A stretch of DNA of 64,000 nucleotides, taken from Sphingomonas sp. 3P27F8. Lineage in GTDB: Bacteria; Pseudomonadota; Alphaproteobacteria; Sphingomonadales; Sphingomonadaceae. Within the stretch, counting starts at the first letter, position 1. Every line of letters starts with the position of its first letter. Where the stretch lies: positions 62,001 to 126,000 of the forward strand of contig NZ_SCNL01000005.1 of assembly GCF_005502745.1 (NCBI RefSeq). The letters are read 5' to 3'. The notes below the pieces were generated by a model. That model searched no databases, had not been told where the DNA came from, and was given only the letters and a program-made list of their open reading frames with translations. The translations under genes were made by a program, and so were the position numbers. Below, in pieces: positions 46,055 to 55,823 of the stretch.

Positions 46055-47865
46055 TAAATGTTTCCATCATTGATCGAGACGTCTTCAAGGCGTGCATGGA
46101 GGGTGAACGCGAACCCTTCGGCGTCGAAGGCAGTTTCCGTCTTGCCGCTGGTGTACGCGCTCAACGATCGCTCGATGAGAACCGAACCGAAACCCTTACG
46201 CTGCGGAGCCTGCACGGGTGGCCCGCCGTGCTCACGCCAGTGAACATCCAGAAGCGCCTCACCTCCCTGATCCGCAATCCCCCACCGAAGTGACACAGTC
46301 CCCGTTTCATTGGATAGAGCCCCATATTTCGCGGCATTGGTTGCGAGTTCATGAAGCGTGAGCGCAAAGGCGAGCGTGACCTGGGGCTTGATGGCGATGC
46401 GCGGCCCGTCGATGAGGATGCGCGTGCCGATGGCGCCATGAGGGGTCAGCGCCCGGACCGCCAGCTCGCCCAGGTCGGCCGAGCGCCATGACCTCCGTGT
46501 CAGCAGGTCGGTTGCAGCGCCGAGCGCCACGAGGCGGGCGGAAAGGTCGCGGCTCGCGGCTTCGGTATCGGACGCGCTGCGCAGCGTCTGGCTCGCCACC
46601 GATTGCACAACCGCAAGGACGTTCTTGAGGCGGTGAGCCAGCTCGCCATTGAGCAGCCGCATGTCGTCTTCGGCGCGCCGACGTTCGCGGAAGTCGCGCG
46701 TGACCGTTCCATAGGCGACGTGCATGCCGTTCGCGTCGGTAATTCTGAACACCGAATACAGGACAGGGATCGCCTCACCTGTCCCGAAGTGGCGAAGCTC
46801 CACCTCACCGGCCCACTGGCCCACCCGGTCGACCGCTGGCAGCACCTCGCGGGAAATCTGCTCGGCCTGTTCAGGCGAGAAAAAGTCGCCGATAACCAGA
46901 TCGGACGTTGCCCGGTCGTCCAGGCCGACCAGCCTTCTCGCCGCGCCGTTCAGGTAGAACACGCGGCCGTCCCGCGCGGCCATTCCGATGAAATCGGTGC
47001 TGTTCTCCGCCAGTCGCACGAAGCGATCCCGCTCCTCCCCGCTGGCGCGCAGTTCGGTGATGTCGCGGGATACGCAAAGGATCCGCTCAGGCTTGCCGTC
47101 CGGTCCCGTGATCGGGCTGACGGCGACGTGCCACCATTTCAGGTTGCCCCGGCGCGTTTCGGCCATGCCCATGAAGGTGGTGGCATCTCCCCGCCGCGCG
47201 GCTTCGACGGCGCGCTTCGCGCTTTCCCTGCCGGCGCCATGCCAGACGTCGGTCCATGGACGGCCCGCCACGTCGGCGAAGTCGCCGATCTCCATCAGCT
47301 GCTGCCCCCCATCATTCATAAAGGTCAGATTGCCCGCAAGATCGAGGACCTTGATGCAGTCCGTCGAGCTGGACAGCACGCTCGACAGGAAAGCCTCGCG
47401 CTCTGCGATCGCGCGGTTCACCCGTTCAAGCTCCTCGCGTGACCGGCGAAGTTCGTCCTCGACTGCCACCTGCGCGCTGATATCGACGTTGTTCCCCACC
47501 CAGCGCCGCAGTACACCTGCCTCGTCGCGCTGCGGGACGATCCGCGAGAGAAACGGCCGAAAGACGCCATCGGCACCGCGCAGCGGGAACACCATCTCGA
47601 ACGGTTCGCCCGTGGCAATCGAGCCGGTCCAGCGCTCCATGACGGCAGGCAGGACGTCGGGGTCATGAACCGCTTGCCAACCCCAGCCCTCCATCTGCTC
47701 GGCTGTCGTGCCGCAATAGTCGTGCCAACGCCTGTTATACCAGGTGATGTGACCATCGGCATTCGCAACCCAGCACAAGGTCGGCAGGTTATCTGCCAAG
47801 TCCCTGAACGTAAGATCACCGTCGATTGCTGAAGCCGAAGTTAGGCTTTCCAGCTTGCGGCTCAT
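46054..47865 (-). CDS. Multi-PAS HWE-family sensor histidine kinase
   Basis: A 603-residue soluble kinase with three PAS domains (about 20-135, 150-275 and 280-400) and a C-terminal HWE histidine kinase: the phospho-His in 'ELAHRLKNVLAVVQSVASQ' (about residue 411), N-box 'HELATNAAKYGALS' and the defining W-x-E in 'DVHWREHGGP' (about 543). No transmembrane segment, so it senses a cytoplasmic cue such as redox, ligand or light. HWE kinases are frequent in alphaproteobacteria, several feeding the general stress response. Coupled to the response regulator gene that follows. Confidence 0.94.
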   Translation of the reverse strand: MSRKLESLTSASAIDGDLTFRDLADNLPTLCWVANADGHITWYNRRWHDYCGTTAEQMEGWGWQAVHDPDVLPAVMERWTGSIATGEPFEMVFPLRGADGVFRPFLSRIVPQRDEAGVLRRWVGNNVDISAQVAVEDELRRSREELERVNRAIAEREAFLSSVLSSSTDCIKVLDLAGNLTFMNDGGQQLMEIGDFADVAGRPWTDVWHGAGRESAKRAVEAARRGDATTFMGMAETRRGNLKWWHVAVSPITGPDGKPERILCVSRDITELRASGEERDRFVRLAENSTDFIGMAARDGRVFYLNGAARRLVGLDDRATSDLVIGDFFSPEQAEQISREVLPAVDRVGQWAGEVELRHFGTGEAIPVLYSVFRITDANGMHVAYGTVTRDFRERRRAEDDMRLLNGELAHRLKNVLAVVQSVASQTLRSASDTEAASRDLSARLVALGAATDLLTRRSWRSADLGELAVRALTPHGAIGTRILIDGPRIAIKPQVTLAFALTLHELATNAAKYGALSNETGTVSLRWGIADQGGEALLDVHWREHGGPPVQAPQRKGFGSVLIERSLSAYTSGKTETAFDAEGFAFTLHARLEDVSINDGNI

Positions 47866-48309
47866 GCTGGAGACCTGCCGCCAACGTCGGCGGTAATGAT
47901 GCTTGCGGTCATTCCCCTGTCACTACCTCCGCGCCTGCCTCTCGCCATCTCGCTTCACGACCAGGGTTGCGGTCGCCTGCCGATCGGTTTGCACCTACTT
48001 GGCAGACGGTCGCCTAGCGCGCCACCTTCAGCGCGCATCGGCCAACAGTTTCGACGAGAAGCAGTCGTTAAGCGGCCGCGTGCTGCTTACCAAATTCGCG
48101 CGCTCGTTTATGTGAAGCAGTCAAGTCGCGGGACGCGATCGCGACCGTGAGTTGTAAACAGGTGCCAATCGCCATCGGCTGAAAGAAAACGACAGCAGGG
48201 CTTAGTGCAAGCCATAATCCATGGTTCTTGCGTAGTGGTATGAATCAGTCGACGATCGGGGAACAGCGAGAGGACGCTCTCTATTTGAACACCTGCCGCG
48301 TCAGACTTC
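47866..48309. other. Intergenic region between the two kinase loci
   Basis: About 440 bp. It must hold the promoter of the HWE kinase gene and the 3' end of the hybrid kinase transcript. Open frames of up to 70 codons exist but have no family resemblance or good ribosome site. No RNA gene seen. Confidence 0.5.
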
Positions 48310-51300
48310 TTAGTCGACAAGCGTTGACAACGTTGCCGCGAGTTCGTCCTTCCGGAACGGTTTGGTCAACCTCGGACGTTCGGCATCAACGCCTTCCAGC
48401 TCAGCATAGCCGGACACGAGCAAGACAGGCAGTTGAGGGCGGGTCACCTGCACATGCCGGGCAAGCTCCGTCCCTGTCATTCCAGGCATGAGGTGATCGG
48501 TTACTACGACATCGATCGACTGCCCACGCTCGAGAACGCGCACGGCCTCCTTGGCCGAAGTCGCTTCCACTACCGTATAGCCAAGATCGAGAAGCATGTC
48601 GGCCGTGCTCATCCGCACGAGTTCCTCGTCGTCCACGAGAAGCGCCGTTCCCCGATGGTGGACATCGGTTGCGAGCCGCTGCGGGACCGGTGCCTGCTCC
48701 GCTGCGTCGGAACTGACGGGAAGCCAAAGCTCCACGCTCGTGCCCATCCCCGGCCGGCTCTGAATGGTCAGTGCGCCACCCAGCTGGGAGGCAAGGCCGT
48801 GTACCATCGACAGGCCCAGGCCGGTTCCTTTCCCGACACCCTTGGTCGAGAAGAACGGCTCGACCGCCCGCGCGATCGTCGCTTCGTCCATGCCGGTGCC
48901 GGTATCTGCTACCGAGAGACAGATGTAGCTGCCGGGCGCCAACCGGGACCGATGGCCTTTGGGAACGGCCTCAGCGATTGCCGAGATCCGCAGGGTTCCG
49001 CCATCCGGCATCGCGTCGCGGGCATTCACCGAAAGATTCAACAGCGCCATCTCAAGCTGGTTCGGATCAGCTTTTGCCGCCGGCAGATCGGCTGACGCCT
49101 CAACGACAACCCTAATCTGTGGACCTGTCGTACTCTCGACCAGATCGCCCATGCCCGAGACGAGCTTTGCAACATCGACGGACACGGCCTGAAGCGGCTG
49201 CCGACGAGCGAACGCGAGAAGGCGCTGAACGAGTGTCCTCGCCCGCTCCGCCGACTGCGCCGCGCCGGCGATCAAGCGCTGCTCCCGCTCACCACCGAGC
49301 CCTTTGCGCTGGAGCATGTCGAGCGCACCGACGATCGGCGTCAGCAGATTGTTGAAGTCATGCGCGACGCCACCGGTCAGTTGGCCCATCGCCTCCATCT
49401 TCTGGCTCTGGCGAAGCGCCTCGTGCGCCTCCTCGCGATCTGCAATTGCCGTGGCCACCCTCGCCTCAAGGGTCGCGTTCAATTCTCGCAGCGCCTCTTC
49501 CGCCCGCTTGCGGGCAGTGATGTCGAGCGCGGTGCCCGCGACCCTCAGGCAGCGCCCTGAAGCATCGAATACGCCACGTCCCTTTGCGGCCACCCATCGC
49601 TCGATCCCGTCCTCCTTACCGATCGTGCGGTAGTCCACGTCATAGAGCGCGCGTACGTTCGGGTCGGCGGCCGCCAGAAAAGCCGCTGTGGTTGCTTCCC
49701 GATCGTGGGGGTGAAGGCCGTTGTAGAAGTCGTCCATCGTCACAGGAACGTCAGCTGAGATGCCGAACATCGCCTTGGTCTGTGCCGGCCAGATCAGCCG
49801 GTCGTTGACCACGTCCACGTCCCAGAAGCCGATTTCAGCGTTCTGGACCGCGAGGCGGAGGCGCTCTTCACTTTCCCGGAGACGAGCTTCCGCGCCGACC
49901 CGCTGGACATGCGACCAACATCGCTCTGCCACCTCCCTGACCAGCGTGATCTCGCCGGGGCTCCAGTCGCGTGCATGTTCCTGATGGACGGCCATCATCG
50001 CCGCGAGCCGCCCTTCCTTCACCAGCGGGCAGCAGATGATTGCGTCGATGCCGATGGCCTGAAACATCTCGCGCCCTTCGCCAGCCTGGAGCTCTGCAAC
50101 GACGTCTCGGACGATCAGCGTACGGCCCAGCCGCATGTCGGCAGCTGCCCGCGGCCCGAACAGGTCGAGGCTGTAGGCCCCGACCGAACTTGCTACGCCA
50201 GGACCGTTATAGTCGCTGCGTATCCAGAATAGGTCGCTGGCCGTATCAACGTCGGCATAGGCGCACCGCGATGCACTAAGCCTTTGCCCCAGCATCTCCG
50301 CCGCGGCCTTCATGGCATCTGACGCGTCCGCCGCTCCGAAGAAGCGTTCCTCGAGCTCACCGAAAAAGCGAAGTCGCGCCTCACTGTCCCGCAGTGCCGC
50401 CTCGGCTTCGTGTTCTCCCGTCCGATCGCGGAAGATCTTCACGTAGCCGCCATTTTCACCCGCGAGAGGCATAGTCAGACCGGAACCCCAGAAGCGGGTT
50501 CCGTCCGCCCGCAAGTGCCAGCGCTCGTTGACGGCACGTCCCTCCGCAGCCGCTCGCTCTCGTTCCTGCTCCGGCTTGCGATCGGCTCTGTCTTCCGGGG
50601 TGAAGAACATGTCTCCAGACCGGCCGAGCGCATCTGCCGCACTGTAGCCGACGAGATGCTGAGCACCGCTGTTCCAGCCAGAGATGACTCCGGCAGCATC
50701 AAGGGTCACGATCGCAAAGTCTTCGGCGCCCTCCACGATTTGCCGGTACCGCGCTTCGCTTGCTCGCAAATTGGCTTCGGTCCGCGCGCGGGCGATCACG
50801 ATGCCGGCGGTGCGGACAACGAAGTCGACGATCTCGAGGTCGGCCGCGCTCGGCATCCCCGGTTCGTGATGATACATCGCGAAGGTACCGAGGATGTCCC
50901 CCTTTGCGGAGGTGATCGGAACCGACCAGCAGGCGCGCAGCCGATGGGCGAGCGCCAGGTCGCGAAAGTCCGCCCACAACGGATCTGTCGCAATGTCCGC
51001 AACGAACACCGGTTCCTTCCGGTGGACTGCGGTTCCACAGCAACCAACGGAAGGACCTACCGCTATGCCGTCGATCGCCGCATTGTAGGCCGCCGGGAGA
51101 CTTGGCCCCGCACCATGGCGGAGATGAACGCCGTCCTCATCCAGCAAGAGGATCGACGCAAGAACCCCTGAGTTGGACAGGGTTTCGACTTCCTGGACGA
51201 TGGCCGAAAGCGCCGAAGCCAGGGGTGCCTCCTGGACGGCGAGCTCCAGTATGCGGTTCTGTGCCGCGCTGAGCGCGGCCGCGTCCCGGACCTCATATTG

Positions 51301-51687
51301 CCGCGCGCGCGCTTTGAGCGACGAGCGCACCGCGCCAAGCATTGCCTCGGCGTGCAGCGGTCGCTCCAGCAGAACGACATTGCCAAGCTTGGCAAGGCGT
51401 TCGGTTGCGGCAGCCGCCCGGGGCGTACGCGATCCGTTAGCCAGCACCACGAACGGCATGTCCGACCACGCGGCTTGATTGGCCACCCAGTCCGCGACAG
51501 TGACCGTGCTCGACCCCGCCAGCGCCTCTTCGGTGACCAGAACGGCACCGGCGCCCTCGTCTAAATGGTCGACCAGCTCTGCCTGATCCGTGCAGATGTG
51601 CGCCGCAATTCCGTTTCGCTTCAACAGCTCTTCCGCGATCGTGGCATCACGACCGCGCGGCGCTAGGATCAGAACGCGTGCTTTCAT
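48310..51687 (-). CDS. Large hybrid sensor histidine kinase (pseudo-receiver, GAF, PAS, GAF, PAS, kinase, receiver)
   Basis: A 1125-residue soluble hybrid kinase. Order: an N-terminal receiver-like domain (about 1-125), GAF (about 150-300), PAS ('[20 protein letters not shown]', about 310-430), GAF (about 440-590), PAS (about 605-725), HisKA with '[18 protein letters not shown]' (His about 776), HATPase ('[20 protein letters not shown]', '[13 protein letters not shown]') and a C-terminal receiver with Asp about 1064 ('[13 protein letters not shown]'). Its start overlaps the KaiC-like gene stop by 4 bp (ATGA), so the two are expressed together and probably act in one pathway. Confidence 0.94.
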   Translation of the reverse strand: MKARVLILAPRGRDATIAEELLKRNGIAAHICTDQAELVDHLDEGAGAVLVTEEALAGSSTVTVADWVANQAAWSDMPFVVLANGSRTPRAAAATERLAKLGNVVLLERPLHAEAMLGAVRSSLKARARQYEVRDAAALSAAQNRILELAVQEAPLASALSAIVQEVETLSNSGVLASILLLDEDGVHLRHGAGPSLPAAYNAAIDGIAVGPSVGCCGTAVHRKEPVFVADIATDPLWADFRDLALAHRLRACWSVPITSAKGDILGTFAMYHHEPGMPSAADLEIVDFVVRTAGIVIARARTEANLRASEARYRQIVEGAEDFAIVTLDAAGVISGWNSGAQHLVGYSAADALGRSGDMFFTPEDRADRKPEQERERAAAEGRAVNERWHLRADGTRFWGSGLTMPLAGENGGYVKIFRDRTGEHEAEAALRDSEARLRFFGELEERFFGAADASDAMKAAAEMLGQRLSASRCAYADVDTASDLFWIRSDYNGPGVASSVGAYSLDLFGPRAAADMRLGRTLIVRDVVAELQAGEGREMFQAIGIDAIICCPLVKEGRLAAMMAVHQEHARDWSPGEITLVREVAERCWSHVQRVGAEARLRESEERLRLAVQNAEIGFWDVDVVNDRLIWPAQTKAMFGISADVPVTMDDFYNGLHPHDREATTAAFLAAADPNVRALYDVDYRTIGKEDGIERWVAAKGRGVFDASGRCLRVAGTALDITARKRAEEALRELNATLEARVATAIADREEAHEALRQSQKMEAMGQLTGGVAHDFNNLLTPIVGALDMLQRKGLGGEREQRLIAGAAQSAERARTLVQRLLAFARRQPLQAVSVDVAKLVSGMGDLVESTTGPQIRVVVEASADLPAAKADPNQLEMALLNLSVNARDAMPDGGTLRISAIAEAVPKGHRSRLAPGSYICLSVADTGTGMDEATIARAVEPFFSTKGVGKGTGLGLSMVHGLASQLGGALTIQSRPGMGTSVELWLPVSSDAAEQAPVPQRLATDVHHRGTALLVDDEELVRMSTADMLLDLGYTVVEATSAKEAVRVLERGQSIDVVVTDHLMPGMTGTELARHVQVTRPQLPVLLVSGYAELEGVDAERPRLTKPFRKDELAATLSTLVD

Positions 51688-53198
51688 CTTGCCTGCGGTG
51701 CAACCGTGGCCGCCTGGCTCGCCATCAACGTCGTACTCTCTCCCGAGAAGGTGGGCACACCTGTGAGAATGCCTTGGAACCTGCCAAGCGGCTCACCCAA
51801 CTGCAGCCCATTGTCGCCGATCTGAAACTCGCGGATCGTGCGTTCGTGCCGCGCCGTTCGCGTCTTGATCACCGATATGGCTTGTCGCACCTCGCCAAGC
51901 GCCTCGAAATAGCGAAGCTGGACCACGGTGTCGGACAGGTAGCTCAGGTCGACATCCGAACGGATGTCGCCGGTGACGCCATGCAGGCCAAGAATGAGGA
52001 GGCTGACGACCCCCTTCTGGCCCAGATAGCTCAGCATCTCGTGCATCTGCAGGACCAGAAACTGCTCGTTGGGCATGGACTGAAGGTAAGCGTTCAGGCT
52101 GTCGATCACGACCATGCCGGCACCGTGAACCTCCACAGACCGCTGAACGCTTGAGGCAAATTCACCCGGCGACATCTCAGCCGGATCGATGGCCCGCAGT
52201 TCAAGCAGCCCGCTCTCGATGTGCGGCCTCAGGTCCAGCCCGAGCGCGGCGCTACGCGCCAGCAAGGTTGGGGTGCGTTCGTCGAACAGGAAATAAGAGG
52301 CTTTTTCACCCCGCATCAATGCCGCGACGATACATTGAATCGACGTCGTCGTTTTCCCGACCCCTGCTGGTCCGGTCAGCAGGGTCGCCGTCCCGGGGAC
52401 CAGACCACCGCCGAGTAGCGCATCCAGTTCGGGCGACCCGGTTGTGATCGCCTCGCCAGCTTCCTCGATTGCGTGATCGGCCGCGACTAGCCGCGGAAAG
52501 ACACAGAGACCCCCGCGCTGGATCTCGAAATCATGATAGCCGCCCCGGAACTGCCTCTGGCGCATTTTCACAACGTGCAACCGGCGCCTTTGTGCCCCGA
52601 AGCTCGCAAGCGTCTGGTCCAGCGCGACTACACCATGGGCGATACTGTGCAGTTGCAGATCGCCTCCATTCCCTCCCTTGTCGTCCAGCACGAGAACGGT
52701 GCACGCCCGCGTCGAGAAGAAGTGCTTCAGCGCAAGGATTTGCCGACGGTACCGGATCGGGCTCTGGGACAGGAGCCGCAGCTCCGAAAGGCTGTCGAGC
52801 ACCACGCGCGCGGGCCGGACTTCGTCGACCTTCGCCATGATAGCGCGCACGGTCTCGCCAAGTTCGACTTCGCTCGGGTGAAGCAGCGTCTGCTCCTGGT
52901 CCTCGGTGAACCCGTCCGGTGGCACCATCTCGAACAGCTTCAGACTGTCCAGCGACCATCCATGCGCCCTGCCGACTGCCCGGAGCTCGACCTCGGTTTC
53001 CGCCAGAGTGATGTAGAGGCCGGTCTCGCCGGCGGCCGCGCCAGCAAGGAGAAAGCCCAGTCCAAGCGTGGTCTTGCCGGTACCGGGCGTCCCCTCGATC
53101 AGATACATCCGCTCGGGGGTAAGGCCGCCATGCAGGATGTCATCGAGGCCTGCGATGCCGGTGGACGCCACATTGTCCGATTGGTCCTCTGGAGTCAC
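51684..53198 (-). CDS. KaiC-like double-domain ATPase
   Basis: A 504-residue RecA-fold protein with two KaiC domains. Walker A motifs are 'GTPGTGKT' (36-43) and 'GPAGVGKT' (276-283), with Walker B-like 'ARVVLDSLSEL' and 'AGMVVIDSLNAYLQ'. Domain 1 keeps one of the paired catalytic Glu ('ITLAETEVEL'); domain 2 has 'FDERTPTLL'. The Ser-Thr autophosphorylation pair of cyanobacterial KaiC is not evident, and no kaiA or kaiB is in the window. The coupling to a hybrid kinase is seen in other non-clock KaiC homologues and suggests a stress or light signalling module, not a full circadian clock. Confidence 0.92.
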   Translation of the reverse strand: MTPEDQSDNVASTGIAGLDDILHGGLTPERMYLIEGTPGTGKTTLGLGFLLAGAAAGETGLYITLAETEVELRAVGRAHGWSLDSLKLFEMVPPDGFTEDQEQTLLHPSEVELGETVRAIMAKVDEVRPARVVLDSLSELRLLSQSPIRYRRQILALKHFFSTRACTVLVLDDKGGNGGDLQLHSIAHGVVALDQTLASFGAQRRRLHVVKMRQRQFRGGYHDFEIQRGGLCVFPRLVAADHAIEEAGEAITTGSPELDALLGGGLVPGTATLLTGPAGVGKTTTSIQCIVAALMRGEKASYFLFDERTPTLLARSAALGLDLRPHIESGLLELRAIDPAEMSPGEFASSVQRSVEVHGAGMVVIDSLNAYLQSMPNEQFLVLQMHEMLSYLGQKGVVSLLILGLHGVTGDIRSDVDLSYLSDTVVQLRYFEALGEVRQAISVIKTRTARHERTIREFQIGDNGLQLGEPLGRFQGILTGVPTFSGESTTLMASQAATVAPQAR

Positions 53199-53945
53199 AA
53201 TCTTCCCCGTCTCGTGGTCGACCCGCCGAGGCCATGCGGCGCAAAAAGACGGTGTCTAATCGACTGTTAGCGCTGATCGCCGTCGAAAGCGACTGTCCCG
53301 CAAACCAGCCCCAGGAGTGACGGCTCGGACGCTCCGGACGCAACGGACGCTCGCCTCGGCTCTCGACCGGGGTTGCGGCAAGGTTCGGCAGCCCAGGTAG
53401 CTATCTCCGGGCCATTGTGCGACCTCGAAGCGGAGGGCCAAGACTTCGACTAGCGTGCGGGTAACTGGCTTGATCTGCGCGCTCTTAGTGTCAGCGTGTC
53501 GCCAGGATCTGATCAGCCTGCCGCCACTCTAAGTTCGAACACCTTGGACCCCGGCGGCGGTGGAACGAGGGTGGCCGCCGACCGACGCCGTCAGGCGCTC
53601 CGCAATGCCCATACTGAAGCCGCCACTGCTGGCCTCGGGAGAGGGGAGGCCGTGTCATCGACGAAGATGACGGCATGAAAGCCATTCCGTTCGTGAGCGG
53701 TCGAGCTGCCCTATCGCCACGACAATCCAGGAGCTGACATTGGCGGCCTGTTTGCCGCTCCCAGCTTCGGCCATCCCGTCAGGGGCGATCAGCCATCGAT
53801 CCTACCGAAGCGCTCCACTTGGAAGCGATGCGATTTCGCCTGGCCCGCATCCGAAAAATTGCGCTTGAGGAGCCTTGAAGGCGAAATTGCCCTTTCCTAG
53901 CTGAGCGTCGCCGGGCGCCGTATTCGGGTCCGGTGGGACATAGAG
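53199..53945. other. Long intergenic region upstream of hsp20
   Basis: About 750 bp without a gene I can support. Small open frames exist on both strands but with poor codon bias. It must contain the promoter for the KaiC-kinase operon (minus strand) and for hsp20 (plus strand). I see no EcfG-type promoter here. The stretch 53868-53900 includes CTTGAAG-like elements reminiscent of a heat-shock -35, without a well-spaced -10. Confidence 0.4.
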
Positions 53946-53968
53946 AGCGCCGGCTCTCCTCCGGCGCT
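53946..53968 (+). promoter_or_regulatory. Hairpin in the hsp20 leader, possible RNA thermometer
   Basis: A perfect 8-bp stem AGCGCCGG / CCGGCGCT encloses the loop CTCTCCT, ending 37 bp before the hsp20 ATG. The pyrimidine loop plus the next bases (CTCTCCTCC) can pair with the hsp20 ribosome site GGAGG at 53993-53997. Alphaproteobacterial small heat-shock genes are often controlled by ROSE-type thermometers, but this one does not show the standard ROSE sequence. It could instead be a terminator-like stem. Confidence 0.35.
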
Positions 53969-54005
53969 TCTCATGCCCAGATCGCTTCACATGGAGGATT
54001 TGGAT

Positions 54006-54479
54006 ATGAGGACCAACTTCGACTTCACGCCCTATCGGCGTTCAACGGTCGGCTTCGACCGCCTCTTCGACCTGCTCGAGACCGGCCTGCGCGCCGACGC
54101 GACCGATGGCTACCCGCCGTTCGATATCGTCAAGGACGGCGAGGACAGCTACCGCATCACGCTTGCGGTCGCCGGCTTCCGCCCCGACGAGATCGAGATC
54201 GTCGCACAGCAGAACCAGCTCACCGTCACGGGCAAGCGCGCTGAGGACCAGCAGCAGGGCGAGTATCTGCACCGCGGAATTGCGACCCGTGCGTTCGAGC
54301 GCCGCTTCCAGCTCGCAGACTTCATCGAGGCAGGCGACGCTCGGTTCGAGAACGGGCTGCTCAGCGTCCAGCTGAAGCGCGTTGTCCCCGAGGCGATGAA
54401 GCCTCGCAAGATCGCGATCGGCGGCGCGCCCGCTAACGATCGGATCGAGGCGCCCAGCGAAGACCGCCAGGCCGCCTGA
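54006..54479 (+). CDS. Hsp20 small heat-shock protein
   Basis: A 157-residue alpha-crystallin-type chaperone, class A-like ('MRTNFDFTPYRRSTVGFDRL' is the typical start). The alpha-crystallin domain spans about 40-130 ('YPPFDIVKDGEDSYRITLAV', 'ADFIEAGDARFENGLLSVQL'). It binds unfolding proteins in an ATP-independent way. ATG 54006 has GGAGG nearby; the frame extends 11 codons upstream. It is followed by a second, different Hsp20 gene 88 bp downstream. Confidence 0.95.
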   Translation: MRTNFDFTPYRRSTVGFDRLFDLLETGLRADATDGYPPFDIVKDGEDSYRITLAVAGFRPDEIEIVAQQNQLTVTGKRAEDQQQGEYLHRGIATRAFERRFQLADFIEAGDARFENGLLSVQLKRVVPEAMKPRKIAIGGAPANDRIEAPSEDRQAA

Positions 54480-54567
54480 TCATCCAGCACCGGCTCGTCG
54501 GCGCCGCTTCTTCAGGGCGGCGGCCGGCGGGTCGTGGTCTCTCAAGCCAGACAAGGAGAAAGGACCC

Positions 54568-55086
54568 ATGGCTATCCGTGACCTGATTCCCTGGAGCCGG
54601 CAGGAGAACCGGCTGCCCGCGTCGATCAGCGTCGACCAGCGCGATCGCGAGGATCACCCCCTACTGTCGTTGCACCGCGAGGTGAACCGGCTGTTCGATG
54701 ATGTCTTCCGCGGCTTTGATACACCGGCACTCGGTGGCGTTGGCCGCAGCCTTACGTGGCCGCATCTCGAACTCGGCGAGACCGACAAGGACATCCGTGT
54801 CACCGCTGAGCTGCCCGGCCTTGACGAAAAGGACGTCGACATCTCGCTCGAAGAAGGCGTGCTGACGCTGCGCGGTGAGAAGCGATCCGAAGTCGAGGAC
54901 CAGGAGCGCGGCTATTCGGAACGCAGCTACGGTCGCTTCGAACGGCGCATTAGCCTGCCCAAGGGCATCGATCGCGACCGAGCGAACGCCACGTTCCGGA
55001 ACGGTGTGCTCACCGTGACGCTGCCCAAGACCGAGGCAGCGAACGAGAATGTCCGCCGCATTCCGATCAACGCGCAGGCGGCGTGA
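54568..55086 (+). CDS. Hsp20 small heat-shock protein (second copy)
   Basis: A 172-residue Hsp20 ('MAIRDLIPWSRQENRLPASI') of the class-B or plant-like type, with the alpha-crystallin domain at about 60-160 ('TWPHLELGETDKDIRVTAEL', 'LPKGIDRDRANATFRNGVLT'). It has a good AAGGAGAAAGG ribosome site. It is clearly not a recent duplicate of the preceding hsp20, so the pair may form mixed oligomers or act under different stresses. A UUCG-capped hairpin follows the stop codon. Confidence 0.95.
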   Translation: MAIRDLIPWSRQENRLPASISVDQRDREDHPLLSLHREVNRLFDDVFRGFDTPALGGVGRSLTWPHLELGETDKDIRVTAELPGLDEKDVDISLEEGVLTLRGEKRSEVEDQERGYSERSYGRFERRISLPKGIDRDRANATFRNGVLTVTLPKTEAANENVRRIPINAQAA

Positions 55087-55095
55087 TCGGCCGGT

Positions 55096-55113
55096 CCGGG
55101 ACTTCGGTCCCGG
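55096..55113 (+). terminator. TTCG-tetraloop hairpin after the second hsp20
   Basis: CCGGGAC-TTCG-GTCCCGG, a perfect 7-bp stem with the very stable UUCG loop, starts 10 bp after the stop codon. No U-run follows, so it may act as a weak terminator or protect the 3' end of the hsp20 transcript. Confidence 0.5.
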
Positions 55114-55166
55114 GCCTTGGCCCAATTCCAGATCAATCACTTCAGTCACCCACGATAGGACGAAGG

Positions 55167-55778
55167 ATGCGCAAGGTTCCTACAGCCGTCCTGACCGGCA
55201 TGGCGGTGCTGGCGGTCGCTGGCATCGGCGTTGCCGCTGCTCGGGACGCACACACGCTAAAAGTCGATCTGCCCGACGGCGCGGTCGCCCGGATTGAATA
55301 TAGCGGCGACATTGCCCCGAAGGTGACGCTCGCGCCGGTTTCGCACCCCCTGCCCGTGTCGTTTATTGACGCGTGGGACAGCACGCCGTTTGCGGCGGTT
55401 GACGATGTCGCAGCCGAGATGGACCGGCAAGCCGCGACGATGATCGAGCAAGCGGCACACCTCCAGGCGCCACCTATGCTCACGGAGCCCAAGCTCCGGA
55501 CGGTCGCGTCGGGCAAGATGCCATCTGGGACGGTGCACTTCGAATTTGTATCGACGACCAGCGGAAACGACACCTGCACCCGCAGGGTCGAGAGGACTTC
55601 CTATGGCCCGGGCGAGAAGCCCCGAGTAGTCTCGGCTAGTTCAGGCCACTGCCGGTCGCTGGACCGGTTTCCGGCACCGACCCGGCTGGATACGCCGGTT
55701 CACCCGTGGATACCCGGCTTGCCAAAGCCACGGATGGCGGACAATGGGGACCGGGCCCGGGTCGGCACCATCGTTTAA
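55167..55778 (+). CDS. Hypothetical secreted protein
   Basis: A 203-residue protein with an N-terminal signal sequence ('MRKVPTAVLTGMAVLAVAGI' then 'GVAAA'). I do not recognise the family. The N-terminal third contains 'TLKVDLPDGAVARIEYSGDI', the middle is helical and rich in Ala/Gln/Met, and the end is Pro-rich with a Cys pair ('NDTCTRRVERTS', 'SSGHCRSLDRF') that could form a disulfide. ATG 55167 has AGGACGAAGG directly upstream. Its place after two hsp20 genes suggests envelope stress, which is a guess. Confidence 0.75.
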   Translation: MRKVPTAVLTGMAVLAVAGIGVAAARDAHTLKVDLPDGAVARIEYSGDIAPKVTLAPVSHPLPVSFIDAWDSTPFAAVDDVAAEMDRQAATMIEQAAHLQAPPMLTEPKLRTVASGKMPSGTVHFEFVSTTSGNDTCTRRVERTSYGPGEKPRVVSASSGHCRSLDRFPAPTRLDTPVHPWIPGLPKPRMADNGDRARVGTIV

Positions 55779-55823
55779 GCTGACGCGGAGGCGGCCGGGG
55801 GGGTTCCTCCGCTCACGTTGGTC

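Noticed and set aside
48108..48320. A 70-codon minus-strand open frame upstream of no clear partner
   Set aside because: No ribosome site, overlaps the end of the hybrid kinase gene and has no recognisable features.
51684..53198. A full Kai circadian clock
   Set aside because: No kaiA or kaiB in the window and the KaiC phosphorylation Ser-Thr pair is not evident.
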